Assembly (NCBI GenBank): GCA_963969495.1 | Contig: OZ018321.1 | Span: 105,428,066 to 105,492,065 of the forward strand | Length of the DNA stretch: 64,000 bases | Direction: 5' to 3' | From: Ceratothoa steindachneri | Taxonomy: Eukaryota > Arthropoda > Malacostraca > Isopoda > Cymothoidae | Part shown: piece by piece, positions 11,512 through 22,614 of the stretch | How positions within the stretch are numbered: position 1 is the first letter of the stretch | How the letters are laid out: each line of letters opens with the position of its first letter | Made by a program: the position numbers and the translations under genes | Notes under the pieces: model-generated | The model's input: only the letters and a program-made list of their open reading frames with translations | Databases searched by the model: none | What the model was told of the DNA's origin: nothing

Positions 11512-12590
11512 ATGTCTTCCTCCTCATTTGAGATGTTAAATAAACAGGGACAAGTTTGGGGTCTTTCGGGCAAGGAATTGATCGAATACGTTCAGAATGT
11601 ACACAGGAATGAACGTGATGGAAAAAGAGAAGAACAATGAAGACAAGAAGAAGAGAGGCGAAGACAAGAAGAAAGAGAAGAGAGGGAGAAAATTCGTCAA
11701 CACGAGTGTGAGTTAAGTAGAGATCGAGCGAAAATCCGTCAATTTGTGCAAGATAGGCGTTCCTCTTCCTTTAACGAGTGCCTCGAAGAAGCGGATCTCT
11801 ACGCCACAAATCATCAGTTATATCCTAAGGAACAAAAGAAGAGCATTCCTCTGTCCCCTAAGAACTAAGGACAATTATAACCGAGAAAACCCCCTCATTT
11901 AGTAAAAGTTCCAGGCCCCTTTAAACCCAAAGGTAACCACCATAAAAAGCAAGAAGAAGCTAAACCCTCAATTTTTAATGCTCCGTCGAGTAACCCCTAC
12001 CAGGGGAGTAAATCCATTGTATGCTTCTCTTGCAGGACCCCTGGTCACTACGAATCTCAGTGTCCACAAAACTCCTGCTTTCGCTTTGCCCCTGGAAAAC
12101 AGGTCCACCAAGTCTCCGCAACTCTTGCTGCCGAACAGCCTACCGCCCCCGCGCCTCTGCCATCTTCGTCGACCTCTCAGGAGCACCAAGTGAACTTTCT
12201 TTTTAATAACAGTTCTTCTAGCGGGCTCAAATCCGAGTCTGGATCCATTAATGGATGTAGTGTATCCACTCTGGTGAGAGATACAGGGTGTATGTGTATA
12301 GTGGTGTCGGACAAGCTGCTTCCCCCCCGTGGACCCCGAACATAAGAAATTCGCTGTCGTACACGATTTCTTGGGAAGGGCTAATAAATTCCCAGTGGTC
12401 CATTGTCACGTAAAATGCCGCTATTTTACGGGGTGGACCAACGTCGTAGCTGCCCCGATTAAGTTTTGTCCAGTGTTGGTGGGCCAGAGCGAGCAGATCT
12501 CCCCAACTGCTGTGTCGCAAGCTGTCGTCACCCTGGCTCAGTCTGATAGAGATGACTGCCTCCCCCACGTCTCTCAAGCCTCCATGCACC
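11512..12590 (+). pseudogene. gypsy 1 gag-protease relic
   Basis: The frame opens at ATG 11512 (MSSSSFEMLNKQGQVWGLSG), continues through a strongly charged Arg/Glu/Gln-rich coiled-coil-like stretch, and has stops at about 11638 and 11866. A canonical retroviral-type zinc knuckle, CFSCRTPGHYESQC, lies at 12022-12063 in the same frame. Then follow a Pro/Ser-rich linker and a retropepsin-like motif, STLVRDTGCMCIVVSD (DTG at about 12280). A C8 homopolymer near 12327 shifts the frame, and the protease continues as VVHDFLGRANKFPVV to about 12590. The capsid part is shorter than in usual gag proteins, so an internal deletion is likely. Confidence 0.8.
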
Positions 12591-13388
12591 CCCGATTACG
12601 AGGGACTGAAAAACATCCAATTCATCACTGCCCAAAAGGACTGCCTTTCCCTTCAACCCTTACGGGAAAATGCCAAACGAGGAGAGACAGAATCGGTTCG
12701 TGGAGACAGAAAAGTGAGGTATGTGATAGAAGACGCTTTGCTATTTCATACTTCCCCGGATCCAGTAGGCTCCCCATTCAAAGCCCTTTGAGTGGCTAGG
12801 GTCTAAGTTGCGAAGATTTTACAAATAACACACGAAGGTGCGTTTGCAGGACACTTCAGTGAAGAAGTTGAGAACCTCCTTAAATTAGGTATAATTTAAC
12901 CCTCCTTGTCGGATTATTGTTCCCATATAGTGATGGTACGTAAGCCGGATCAATCTTTTAGTATGTGCGTAGATTTTAGAAAGTTAAATTCTGTCACGGT
13001 ATTCGATGCCGAACCCACTTCTTTTATCGACCAGAACCTGCACTTATTTGAGAAGGCCAAGTACATTTCTGAAATAGACTTGTGCAAGGCCTACTATCAA
13101 ATCCCGCTTCGAAAATCCGTAAGGAAGTTTACCGCATTTCCCACCGAAAAAGAGTTAATGGAATTCACGCGTCTCCCTTTTGGTTTGGTCACTGCCTGCA
13201 GTAACTATAACCAGATGATGCGAAATATTTCAGATGGGTTGAGCAATGTCTCTTTCTACTTTGACAACGTATACGTTGCCCCACGCACCTGGGAGGAGCA
13301 CCTTCAATCTCTCCGCCCACTCCTAAACCGGCTTAGGTTCACGGATTTACAATCAAACCGTCCAAGTGACACTTTGCTCATAGCACTA
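12552..13388 (+). pseudogene. gypsy 1 pol: H2C2 motif fused to reverse transcriptase
   Basis: One frame runs from 12552 to 13388 with two in-frame stops (about 12789 and 12897). Its first part, ending ILQITHEGAFAGHFS (12814-12858), looks like the N-terminal H2C2 zinc-binding region of a retroviral-type integrase. About ten residues later the RT begins (EEVENLLKLGII, HIVMVRKPDQS, VDFRKLNSVTV), followed by SEIDLCKAYYQIPL, RLPFGLVTACSNYNQMM (motif B region) and SFYFDNVYVA. The catalytic YxDD is degraded to YFDN. In ordinary Ty3/gypsy pol the integrase follows RNase H, so this order is unusual. The frame is cut at 13388 by a solo LTR and resumes at 14532. Confidence 0.8.
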
Positions 13389-14526
13389 TGTCGTAGAATG
13401 GACTCTCGACGATATACCATATATGACTATTCGTTGAGGGAACTTATTTAATTATCTTTAGAGTGCGTGGTTGTCTGGGTTGACCAAAATTATTTATCTT
13501 CGATATGCTTAAGAAGTGGAACTGAGCTCAAGGATAATAATATGGCTATCATAAATAAAATAGAGTTTTATCAATAAAAACTATCAACAATACACAAAAC
13601 GGAAAATATTGACATAAACAGAGAATGGAAAGGGTCGTGGGAAATCTAGCTAATCCGAGGATTAAGAGAGATTTAAAAAGGTAAAACAAATATAAATTAA
13701 AGGGATGATATGGTTCGCTAAACCATTTAAAGCACAGGATAGGGTTGACAAAAGGGTTAAATACTCAAAGGTAACGTTCAGGCTACGTAATTACACTTGT
13801 TGTGCAGAAGAAGGCGACGTGAAGGAATTTTCGGTCCGCTGGCGAGTTCCAGCCTAAGGGGGGAAATTAAATGATCCTGACGTGGCGTCTTGGAAATGAG
13901 AACCGTCTCTTGTCTACGAGCCGAGAACAATGGCTGTTCTAATGTTGTTCTCTTCTGAACAAAAAGGGGACAGGGTGAGAACCGTTTCTTGTCTACGGGC
14001 TCGAAAGAACAATGGCTGTTCTAACGTTGTTCTTTTTCTGAACAACAGGGGAAGCCTTGTGACTTGGCGTCACGAAGGCTTGAACCTTGGCACTCAAGGG
14101 ATATTGTCTTTCTTCTGGACAAGTGATGGTGGATCTCGAGGTCCAAGGCCCTTGGCGCACAAGGTGAGAGTGGATCGTAGTGATGTTTCGCGAAGAAAAT
14201 CTGGATCTCGAATCCTATCTTAGTGGTAAAGTTTCCATATAAATAGTCGGGACATCCCCTTGGCGTATGAGACAATGGAGTGGGGCTTCGAGGGAATTCA
14301 CAGCCACGCCTGAGAACAATACCTTATCTGCCCATAAGCCTAACTCAATCTGGCAAGGTCGCGCATGGGGCGACGGGGGAAGATAAACCTCCTTGTTTAA
14401 ACATTGACTCAGGTGGCGGCTCTAATGCGCCCGGCTTCAAGGCTAAGATGCACGTGGGTAGCCTCGTGTTTTTAAACAGCATGTGATAACGGTTGAAATT
14501 AAGCGGCCTCAAACCGTTCTATCACA
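13389..14526 (-). mobile_element. solo LTR inserted in gypsy 1 RT
   Basis: This 1138-bp insertion reads TGTCGTAG..CTATCACA on the plus strand. The flanking 5-mers are CACTA (13384-13388) and GCCTA (527-531 of the 14 kb block), a diverged target duplication. Removing it together with one duplicate rejoins the RT frame perfectly as HFAHST then ISYLEFKVG, the expected thumb sequence. By analogy with gypsy element 2, the LTR sense strand is minus. It holds a ~79-bp tandem duplication at 13898-14055. Confidence 0.88.
13898..14055. repeat. ~79-bp tandem duplication in solo LTR
   Basis: Two adjacent copies begin GAGAACCG(T)TCTTGTCTACG-like sequence and contain AACAATGGCTGTTCTAA. The copies are 13898-13976 and 13977-14055. 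Confidence 0.85.
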
Positions 14527-14889
14527 GCCTATCTCTTACTTAGAGTTCAAAGTAGGCATAGAAAGCATGCCACTCCCTAAAACCACAAAACAGCTTCGTT
14601 CTTTTTTTTGTTCCGTCTCCTTCTATCGGCGGTTTATCCTCCAATTCGCTTCCATAGCGTCACCCGTTAATAACCTTGTTAAAAAGGCTGCACAAGACTA
14701 CATCCTATGGAACCCCGCCGCGAATGCGAGTTTCGGCGAGCTAAAGAAAGAATTGGTCTCTGCTCCTATCCTCCGTTTGCCCAATCCCCAGAAAAAATTT
14801 GGCGTTTGAACTGATGCTTCTAATCTCGGCATTGGGTGCGCTTTATTACAATATGAGGAAGAATAATGTCCCCTCAGGATGTGTAGGGA
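14527..14889 (+). pseudogene. gypsy 1 RT thumb/connection and truncated RNase H
   Basis: This continues the RT frame after the solo LTR: ISYLEFKVG, LPKTTKQLRSFFCSVSFYRR, then ASPVNNLVKKAAQDYILWNP and APILRLPNPQKKFGV. After a stop it reads TDASNLGIGCALLQYEEE, the start of RNase H with its first catalytic Asp. RNase H breaks off a few codons later, and the right LTR begins at 14890. No integrase follows, which is consistent with RT/RNase H lying at the 3' end of pol in this element or with a deletion. Confidence 0.8.
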
Positions 14890-15817
14890 TGTAGAAGAAT
14901 AGCATAATGCTCCCAAGTTTTGCCGACCTCCCTTCCAGGCGGGCCGCTTATCAAACCTTCCCTTTCCGACCCAATATATGGTGGTCTTCAGCCGGAAGAA
15001 ACCGCCGGCCATTTCAGCTAACCACCTAGTTACTTCCCGCACTGTTTTCAATAAATGGGAGCCCATCTTCGCTTCCGATAGTTGCCGGAAGTTTATAAAG
15101 GACGAAATGTAGTAGCTTGACATCTAATCTACTTCTGGCGCCCTGAGAACCTCTCCCGAGTTTCGAATATAAAAAAAGAATTCTTTTAACCCTCAGTAGA
15201 AGAGCTTGCACAGCGTCTGGCGGGGCAGGAATTGCCATATATCGGTGTAGTGGTAATTCGTCGAAGCATCAAGTCTTCAGAGAGGAGATCGGTCTCAGTT
15301 AGGGAGGCTCCTTACCCAGTTGGTCTGCAAGGCAGTGCGGACTCAAGCTCGTACTCACGTGTAAGAGCCGAAGCTACAAACAGTCTCACTCTGCTTCCCT
15401 AAGCGAGAAAACTACATTTTGGTTTTTCTCTGTGACCCTACGCGTCGATAGGTCACTTCGCCTCCCCCCACCCCTCATTGAGGAACCCAAGATTCCTCAG
15501 AGTTCACGAGCGTGGGGCCCTCTGTAAAAAGAAGCTCCCGTCACCGCCTTCTTTCAGCAAGAGTCGTGACGGAATTGTGGGATCAGGTCGGTCCCTGGAG
15601 AACCTACCTCATCGTCTCCACCCCTTACCTCTCCACCTTCACTCACCAGCGCCACCCGAACATCAGGTTCCAAAGTAACCCTTCCTTTTCACATTCCCCG
15701 ACTTTACCGCGAAGATAACCAGCATTACAAGTATATAGCGATTTGTATGGTGAATAGTAATTTTCAAGTCAAGTGAGATATTCGAGATTCACTTATTAAT
15801 TTATATCTCAAAGCACA

Positions 15818-15897
<80 letters not shown>

Positions 15898-16069
15898 TTG
15901 TTTAGTGTTCATTAAAACTATATTTTCATATTGTTGTGTATATAACTTCCTTTGGGTCTCTTGCTGGCAAAGTTCATTCTAATCCCTTCGTAGCCAACCT
16001 CTAAGCACTCTGAGTCAATAAATCCATTCAGGACAGTTGTACGACGACTCCTCAGCATTCGGGATAATA

Positions 16070-16148
<79 letters not shown>

Positions 16149-16189
16149 TCGTGAAAAACTCCAACCACCCCTGGGCCTATTCCTCGACA
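14890..16189 (+). repeat. right LTR of gypsy element 1
   Basis: This LTR starts TGTAGAAGAATAGC and ends TATTCCTCGACA. It is colinear with the left LTR but lacks the mariner, and it has an extra ~70 bp near 14980-15055. It contains (TA)n tracts at 15823-15894 and 16072-16145 and a TATA box at 15168. GTTAG follows as the probable target duplication. Confidence 0.8.
15168..15175 (+). promoter_or_regulatory. LTR TATA box
   Basis: TATAAAAA at the same relative place as TATAAAAG in the left LTR, upstream of a conserved CCCTCAGTAGAAGAGC stretch. Confidence 0.45.
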
Positions 16190-16194
16190 GTTAG

Positions 16195-17205
16195 AATAAT
16201 AAAGGTTTCGGGGGCCAGTTTGATCAAGCCTTGGAGTTAAGCCTCCTCGACTTGTTTCTCGCTGGAGTCATCCGAGATGAATTCCCATTTGTACCTTTCG
16301 GATATTACTCGTTCTGACACATCAAGGACATCCATCTCCTTAGGAAAAGGTGACCTTTCAGCAGCGAATACCTTCAAGTTAATTTTTCTTGAATGGTAAG
16401 TGTACCTAGATTCCCTCTCACAAGAAGAAGACGATCTCGGACGTCTCTGAGGCTGCGAGGTTTTTCATGAGGGAGGCCAACGTGCTCTTCCCCCCTCAGG
16501 TTTTGCTATCTCAGTCACTGTAGCCTCATTATCTACCTGTGTGTTTGTGTGTGTGTGTGGTCGAGTTTGTGTTTTGTGAAATTTGGGTGTTGTTCTGTTT
16601 TCGGAGCGTGTCTTTGCCTCCTTTGCTGCTTGAGCCTAGATCCTAGGATCCCTGGAGGGAGCTGAGGCACTGCTGGGGGTGGGGAGCTTCTGACAGCTAG
16701 TCTCGCACTGGGGTTTGAGACTAATCTTGAAAATCTCCTTCGACCGTGGGTTTGGGGGAAACCACATCTCCATTCCATTATGCGTCAGCATTCTATTAAG
16801 TTCATCTGCAAAGCACCCCGGGGAGGAGAGATTTGCAATGTGAGCATAATAGATGTAACAAATCATTTTGGTCGAGTTCTCGTTCTAGACGTGGAGATAT
16901 GTAGGGTTCCTTAGACTCCGCAGCAGCAGCTTTAGCAACCTTGTCCTTTATGGTTAGCTTTTTTCTTCAAAAGTTCTCTCTTGACCATGCAAGCCATGGA
17001 GAGTGTCTTATGTTCTCCTTCGCAATTCAGGCATTTTATAGAGATGCTATTCCAGCTTCTCCAAGAATGTGCATCCAATGAGCAGAAAAAGCACAAAAGA
17101 ACGTTCCCCCTGGGGCAGGTGGCCTTGGTGTGCTCCTCATACTTGTAGCATTTGAAGCACATCTGGAGATCGATGAACTCCTCACGTTCGATCGAATATT
17201 GTATC
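16195..17205 (-). pseudogene. LINE ORF1 (gag-like, zinc knuckles) relic
   Basis: This is a minus-strand nucleic-acid-binding ORF1 of a Jockey/I/R1-type LINE. The frame at 16932-17162 holds three Cys/His units in series. The first, CFKCYKYEEHTKATC, has one residue more than the canonical spacing. The second, CFFCSLDAHSWRSW, has lost its last Cys. The third, CLNCEGEHKTLSMAC, is typical of these LINE gags. It is followed by a basic tail (VKRELLKKK) and a poorly preserved C-terminus across 16200-16900, broken by frameshifts. A (TA)n tract at 17208 cuts off the N-terminal part. Its neighbour on the minus strand, beyond gypsy element 1, is the ORF2 endonuclease at 2640-3983, in the order expected for one element. 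Confidence 0.72.
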
Positions 17206-17206
17206 G

Positions 17207-17207
<1 letters not shown>

Positions 17208-17285
<78 letters not shown>
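17208..17285. repeat. (TA)n microsatellite
   Basis: Uninterrupted TA repeat bordering the LINE ORF1 relic. Confidence 0.95.
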
Positions 17286-17288
<3 letters not shown>

Positions 17289-17499
17289 TGGTTAAACTCC
17301 ACAGCCAATGAGACATTGTCCAGCTTCTTGAGAACTTTTCCAACTTACGACAAATAACTAAATAAAATGAAACTCAAGAATCCAAAGAAGGTGCCATTTC
17401 TCGAATTGAGTTAATATTTCGAACTTCCTTTAGGAAATGTCTATTTGAAAAGAAACTTTATGGTAGATTACCCTGTTCTCTGGTAATTCGTTCTCCTCC

Positions 17500-19500
17500 T
17501 ATACAGTTTGGTTTGCGCCTCGTATAACTACTTCTTTTGGGCCTTTTTATGTCGCACGCGTGTCTGCACCATACAACATTGGCTGCTTGATAACTTCCCT
17601 AAACACCTCCACTTTTGCCCTTGCATTAATTGTTCGACTGTCCAATACTGCGCTCTCATTTGATTCTCCCAACTCGAGTAAATCATATTTTTTTCCAAAT
17701 TTAATTTCACATCTTTAGATACCATCACACCTTGATCCACAAAATCTTACTCATTTTTGTACCCGTCAATACATAAGGTATGCCCCCCTCATCTCAAAAT
17801 TTTAAATAGAAAAAGACCAAGCCCTATGGCATATGGACGCAAATAAATATGCCATAGGGCTTGGTCTTTTTCTATTTGCACTAGAATATCCATAACTAGG
17901 TTGGGCAAGTCTTGAGTCAATGTCGATACTTAAATGAGTCTAAATCAAAACGCAGTCCACTTATTTGATAAGATGTTACTGCAGTAGCGAATCCAGCATA
18001 AAAATTAGGGGTGGGGGGGAGCGAGGCCAACCTGAATTCCTCCCAATAAATAGTCTAAGAAAAGGGTAGTGATAATTAATAATGGTTATCTTACACATCA
18101 TTGTTAATTAATAAATAACAGCTTATCATAAAGGAGTCAGCACTAACTCTTTCAGAGCCAATTTTTTTTTTCCACACCTCAGAAAATTAGGAATTGTAGT
18201 TTTGGGACGTCAGCTAAGGTATAATACTGAATTCAATAATTATTTTTGAGATTTAACTGCATTTTTATATATATATTCTTTATTATTACATAACCTTTCT
18301 GAATAGTAGAATAAAGGTATTGCTTAAAAAACAAATATAAGCTCCCAATGGATCAGCGCCTATGCTACTGGTAACATGCGTTCTTACACCTTTCTACGCC
18401 CCCATCACTAACGTATATATTCATCCCTTTATCATTTTCTCCCGCATGCACTTCCACAGTTTTTGCCATGATACCTAAGCTCCGGCCGCATTTAGTTCAA
18501 TAGACTCAGATAAGTCCGTGTTCATCCACCCTAGGTTTTTTTCGTCAACAGCTAAGCGTTAAAATTCCCCTCACCTAACAAAGTTTCCTCTCATAAAATT
18601 TTCTATATTATTTTGACATATCTTTATCATATGTTTCTTCAAATTTATCTCTTTATAATTTCTGCAGTCCTAAATGTTTTCTTTTTTGAGGATGGCATTC
18701 TCTCACCATCATACACCTTTTGTATGAGGTCTTACAACATAGCAAATCCTTTCTCTCACAGACTGTTCCAGGCTTCCACTTGTATGCCATCGATTTGCGT
18801 TGCCTTATCATTTCTAAATTTTTTTAAAGCTTTTACAACCTCATCACGAGTTATTCTCTTAAAATCCTCATTTTTAACTCCATCTCCCATATATCCCTTA
18901 TCTTATCCCCAGCACTTAAAATCTACCCATGGCGATCTTTCACCAGCCGAAAATTAAGTGCCATTATCTTTTTCTAGCGATATCTTTTAAATATATAATT
19001 ACATTTTAGATGCTTTCAACTTTTCTCTACTTTATCCTATCTCTTTGTATTCTCTATATCCTGCTATATTCTGCATGTTTTCAGTTTTTCTTTGCCATGG
19101 TCTCTTTCACCACTGCCTGCATTTAATTCCATCACCAGGCTCATTTGTTTGCCGGGAGGTTAACGAGATGTTTATCCCATCTTACTATTTTCTTTCCACA
19201 CTTTTTGCAAACCCTCCATAAGTTTCGTCCTCTCTAGCACTTCTCCTAAATACTAATGTCAATTTTTCGTCTTTTAACCTCTACTACTTCACTTTGGGTG
19301 TTGCTTTCTGCATTTTCCGCTTTTTCCTCCTTGAATTATCAGCCTATAACAGCTGAGCGGCAACATATTCTCAGTTTATGACTTTGCAGTTTATCTCTCT
19401 CTTGGTTGACTTCTACACAGGAGAGAATCAATTCTTCTTTCACTCCCACCACTCTTTTATATCTTAATTATTTTTTCTCTTTTGGAAGAAAGCGTTACCA
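17500..19500 (-). pseudogene. RTE-like LINE reverse transcriptase relic
   Basis: Minus-strand translation around 18640-18960 gives, across two frames, NFRLVKDRHG, ILSAGDKIRDIW, then ITRDEVVKALKKFRNDKAT and DLIQKVYDGERMPS. This is the pre-palm region of a LINE RT family that is widespread in arthropods and often misnamed as a host gene. The upstream part (19000-19500) is the Lys/Glu-rich linker after the endonuclease. The downstream part (17528-17740 minus) has an uninterrupted 70-codon frame, ending QMRAQYWTVEQLMQGQKWRC, that I cannot place with certainty. Many stops and frameshifts occur and no catalytic YADD block is visible. Confidence 0.6.
17804..17877. repeat. perfect 31-bp inverted repeat (hairpin)
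   Basis: The arms at 17804-17834 and 17847-17877 are perfectly complementary (one arm starts AAATAGAAAAAGACCAAGCC) with a 12-nt loop. It lies inside the LINE relic, does not match any LINE feature and looks younger than its surroundings. Confidence 0.9.
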
Positions 19501-20056
19501 ATCACCTACTTAAAATCCATCGCCAAATGTAATCGTTTTCTTAATAGGGAACTCAAAGACCCCAGTGGTAGTTATGTTTAACACGGGAATTTGGAGAGTG
19601 GCTATTCTTGATATGGTGAAATTGTGTTCAGTATTCTTTCCATAGGTCCTCAATAACGTTTTCATAACCTCTGGCAAAGGTTTAGGTTAAGTTAGCCCTA
19701 ACCTAACGAAAACCTCATCGTGGTGAGGGCCCTAGAAGTCAAGTTCGAGTGTTTGGCCTAGTAGATACTAGTTATCCACTAGCATTACTGGTATATATAT
19801 ATAAGTAATTGAGCACAGATAAAATCATTTGCCTATAATCGAAAAATTGGTGAGGGATGAACTAATTATAATCCATAGTGATGTACGGCAAGCCGACTGC
19901 AATCTGGCCAATAATCCACTACACTTTGCACTTCGTTAATCCACACGCGTTCATACACAACATATTGGGGGGAAACAAGGCAAAATATATCAACACGCGA
20001 AGATGCAAACGCGATTTTATTTCCAAGTTTGCGGTTAGTTTAGCAGTGATTAGAAC
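19501..20056. other. unassigned stretch
   Basis: No gene or element recognised. A short TA run occurs near 19793-19804. Confidence 0.3.
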
Positions 20057-20480
20057 CAGGGGCGGATTTAAGTATAGGCAATATGGGCGGAACCCAAGGG
20101 CACCAGCTTCCGAGGGGCACCATGGATCCCCAGAGGGGAAAATGCGAGCATCCAATACCGAGCGCGATCAGCTTTTGTATGTTTAATTTTATTCCTAAAA
20201 TGAAGTTGTGTAATTTAGCACAATGAATCACTCTTTTATTGTTGTTATTGTATATAGTTTGTTTAGTATTTCTAAATATATTTTTGTTTTTACACGTATA
20301 AGCAATGATAATTTATGTCATTGTTCCAAATAGATGAAAAATGAGAATAATTAAAAATAATAGTTGCTTCCGACTGTTTCTTGGGAGGGGGGCGGGGAGA
20401 CAGTTCAAGGGTGGTGCCAAAGAGGTGGTTCGCCTAGAGCGCTATACCTACCAGAATTGCGATCACACTGCATCGGGCAC
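20057..20480 (+). mobile_element. possible hAT-type end, non-autonomous
   Basis: CAGGGGCGGATTTAAGTATA at 20057 is a typical hAT-like terminal string found in many animal genomes. I could not identify the opposite terminus or an 8-bp duplication. A G-rich segment at 20380-20440 may belong to the far end. Confidence 0.35.
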
Positions 20481-22614
20481 ATTTCGTGGATACGTACAGT
20501 GCAATTTACCTTACTATTTTTCCAGGTTACTTAGAACAGCTCTTGTGGATGGAAACAAGTAAAATAATCAGGTTAATTAATTTCTGTAACGCAATTGCTA
20601 CTAAATTTCCATTTTAATAAATTAATATACCGTTCATTTTTTTAAAAGTGATCATGTATGTTTATTTTTACCTTTACGTGATATTTATTTTGGCTGTGTT
20701 CCGCAAAATCAACTACCGCTCCCTCCTTGTTCCTGTCTCCATCCTAAAGGAAAGTAATTCGATTATATTTTCTAAATGAAGTATTAGAATGTCTCAAAAC
20801 TCACCCTCTCTCTTTGTGACAGTGTAGTTAACTCTTGATTTAGTCTCCATAAATTCTCTTCGTCTACCTTACCTTCGAGAAACACAGGCATACAAGATAT
20901 CGACGATTTCTTAAAACTACTGTATGTATATACAGTAGTTTTACGCTCATCATCCTCTCTCTTCTCTCGCCAACGCCCACTATCTCTTTTAAGTCCTTGG
21001 TTCCTAGGGTGAAAGGGAGGCGCATTCTTCGCTTGCTAAGCTTTCAAAAAAGCAATTATTGAAATTATTGACCACATTTGTTGGTTCTCCAAAGAATAAA
21101 CTTTCCTCCTTCATTTGTTTCGGGTTTTTTTTTGGTTTTTTTGTTGTTGCCGTCTGCAAAACAGGGTTGCTTTGAGGTTCCTGAAAAATTTAGATTTTAA
21201 ATTGATGCCCACCATATTTCAGTTCATAATTTAGATGCCGCATCAAGAGAATGTATTGATTTCGATTGTTCTCGGTGCTATTACTCGTCAATTCGCGGGG
21301 GTTTTTTCCTGTGATTTAATGGCTCGTACGTGCGTAGTTTGGAGGCACTCCCGCTGAGAGACACAATGCCTATCATTAAAAAATATATATTTAAATCGCG
21401 AATGCATATCATCGGCCATATTATTTCACCTAAGAGTTTGCGAATAATGTATCGGTCCTCTTCCAGGAGGAAGTTATTAAAATTAGTGGTTTTAGAAGCA
21501 TGAAAAAAAACGGTGTGCTTCTCTCTGGTGTTGTGTTCCATTAGTTTGAAATAGGTCGCTTTCTGATCTATAAAAAATAAGAATCGAGGAAGATGAATAA
21601 TTCTAGATCATAAATCATCCGTTCCTAATATTTCTTACACCGGCTCCGAGAACGGCATTCCAAGCGCTACAGAAGCAAGGGAAAGCTTAGAATCCTACAT
21701 AATACAAACGCATTCTCGATAACCCATAGGAAAATAAGGAAAAAATGATATACAAATGATATAGTCTTTTTATAAAATTTCCCTTTCATACATATGTATG
21801 CAAAAAAATCCTATGCATAGTAAAGAATGTGTGTTAAATTCTGAAAGCAGCAAACATTGGATTTTAAAATTAAAAACAATTCGTGAGTCAACTGTGCTCA
21901 CTTTACGACTTCGTTTCCATCTCTGATTATCTTCACATTTCCCTGAAAATTATGTTCATTTCAACTTTTAGTTTTCTCTTTCTACCACCATCATTTTCTC
22001 CACACTAAGAGACCCACTAGGGGCAAGAGAGGACGTTAAACTTCTCAAATAACAACGCATACTCCGACTTGAATCAGAGTCACATGAGACTCAACGGTTC
22101 GCTCAATTTGGGCGGTTGCGCCGCGTGCCACTCCATCTGATGACTGGCGTTACGTGAAGGAAAGGTTCCAGCTGAATCGCACCCAATCAAATGACTTTCT
22201 TTCCTTCATTTTATTAACTCAAAGCAATTTTTATTCATCACACCCTCCCCCTCGCCCCGTCCCCTCCACAAAAATGCATCCCAAGACCCATTCTGGTGAT
22301 TCTCGAAGTGCCGTTGTTCGAATCGTCATCTGACCATGGATTGAGTCATCAATTTTAAGAAATCAGTGTACGCATGGTTGGGGGTTTCGCGACTGTTCCT
22401 CTGTATACTATTAGGTGTACATGTATACTACAAAAAGAGCAAATTTTTAGGGGATCAAATGCCTGTGTACATTAATTCTTTTCTGTTATAATCTTTGAAG
22501 TGAGTTTAACTTATAATCGTCTCCACCACACACCTTTCATTCCCTTCATGCTTAATTCCTTTCCATTTCACCAGGCTGTAAGGGTAATTATCACCATTAC
22601 GGAACAGTAAAACT
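20481..22614. other. unassigned stretch
   Basis: About 2.1 kb with no recognisable gene. The frames are short and AT-biased. The only structure seen is the palindrome at 20912-20943. Confidence 0.3.
20912..20943. repeat. 32-bp palindrome with 14-bp perfect arms
   Basis: TAAAACTACTGTAT, GTAT loop, ATACAGTAGTTTTA. It could be a tiny MITE remnant or chance. Confidence 0.7.

Noticed and set aside
12248..12589. A 113-codon minus-strand frame opposite the gag-protease region
   Set aside because: It is the shadow of the plus-strand gypsy protease, which has recognisable motifs.
17500..19500. A host gene similar to craniofacial development protein 2
   Set aside because: Database entries with that name are often LINE endonuclease/RT sequences. 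The segment here shows RT pre-palm motifs and many stops.
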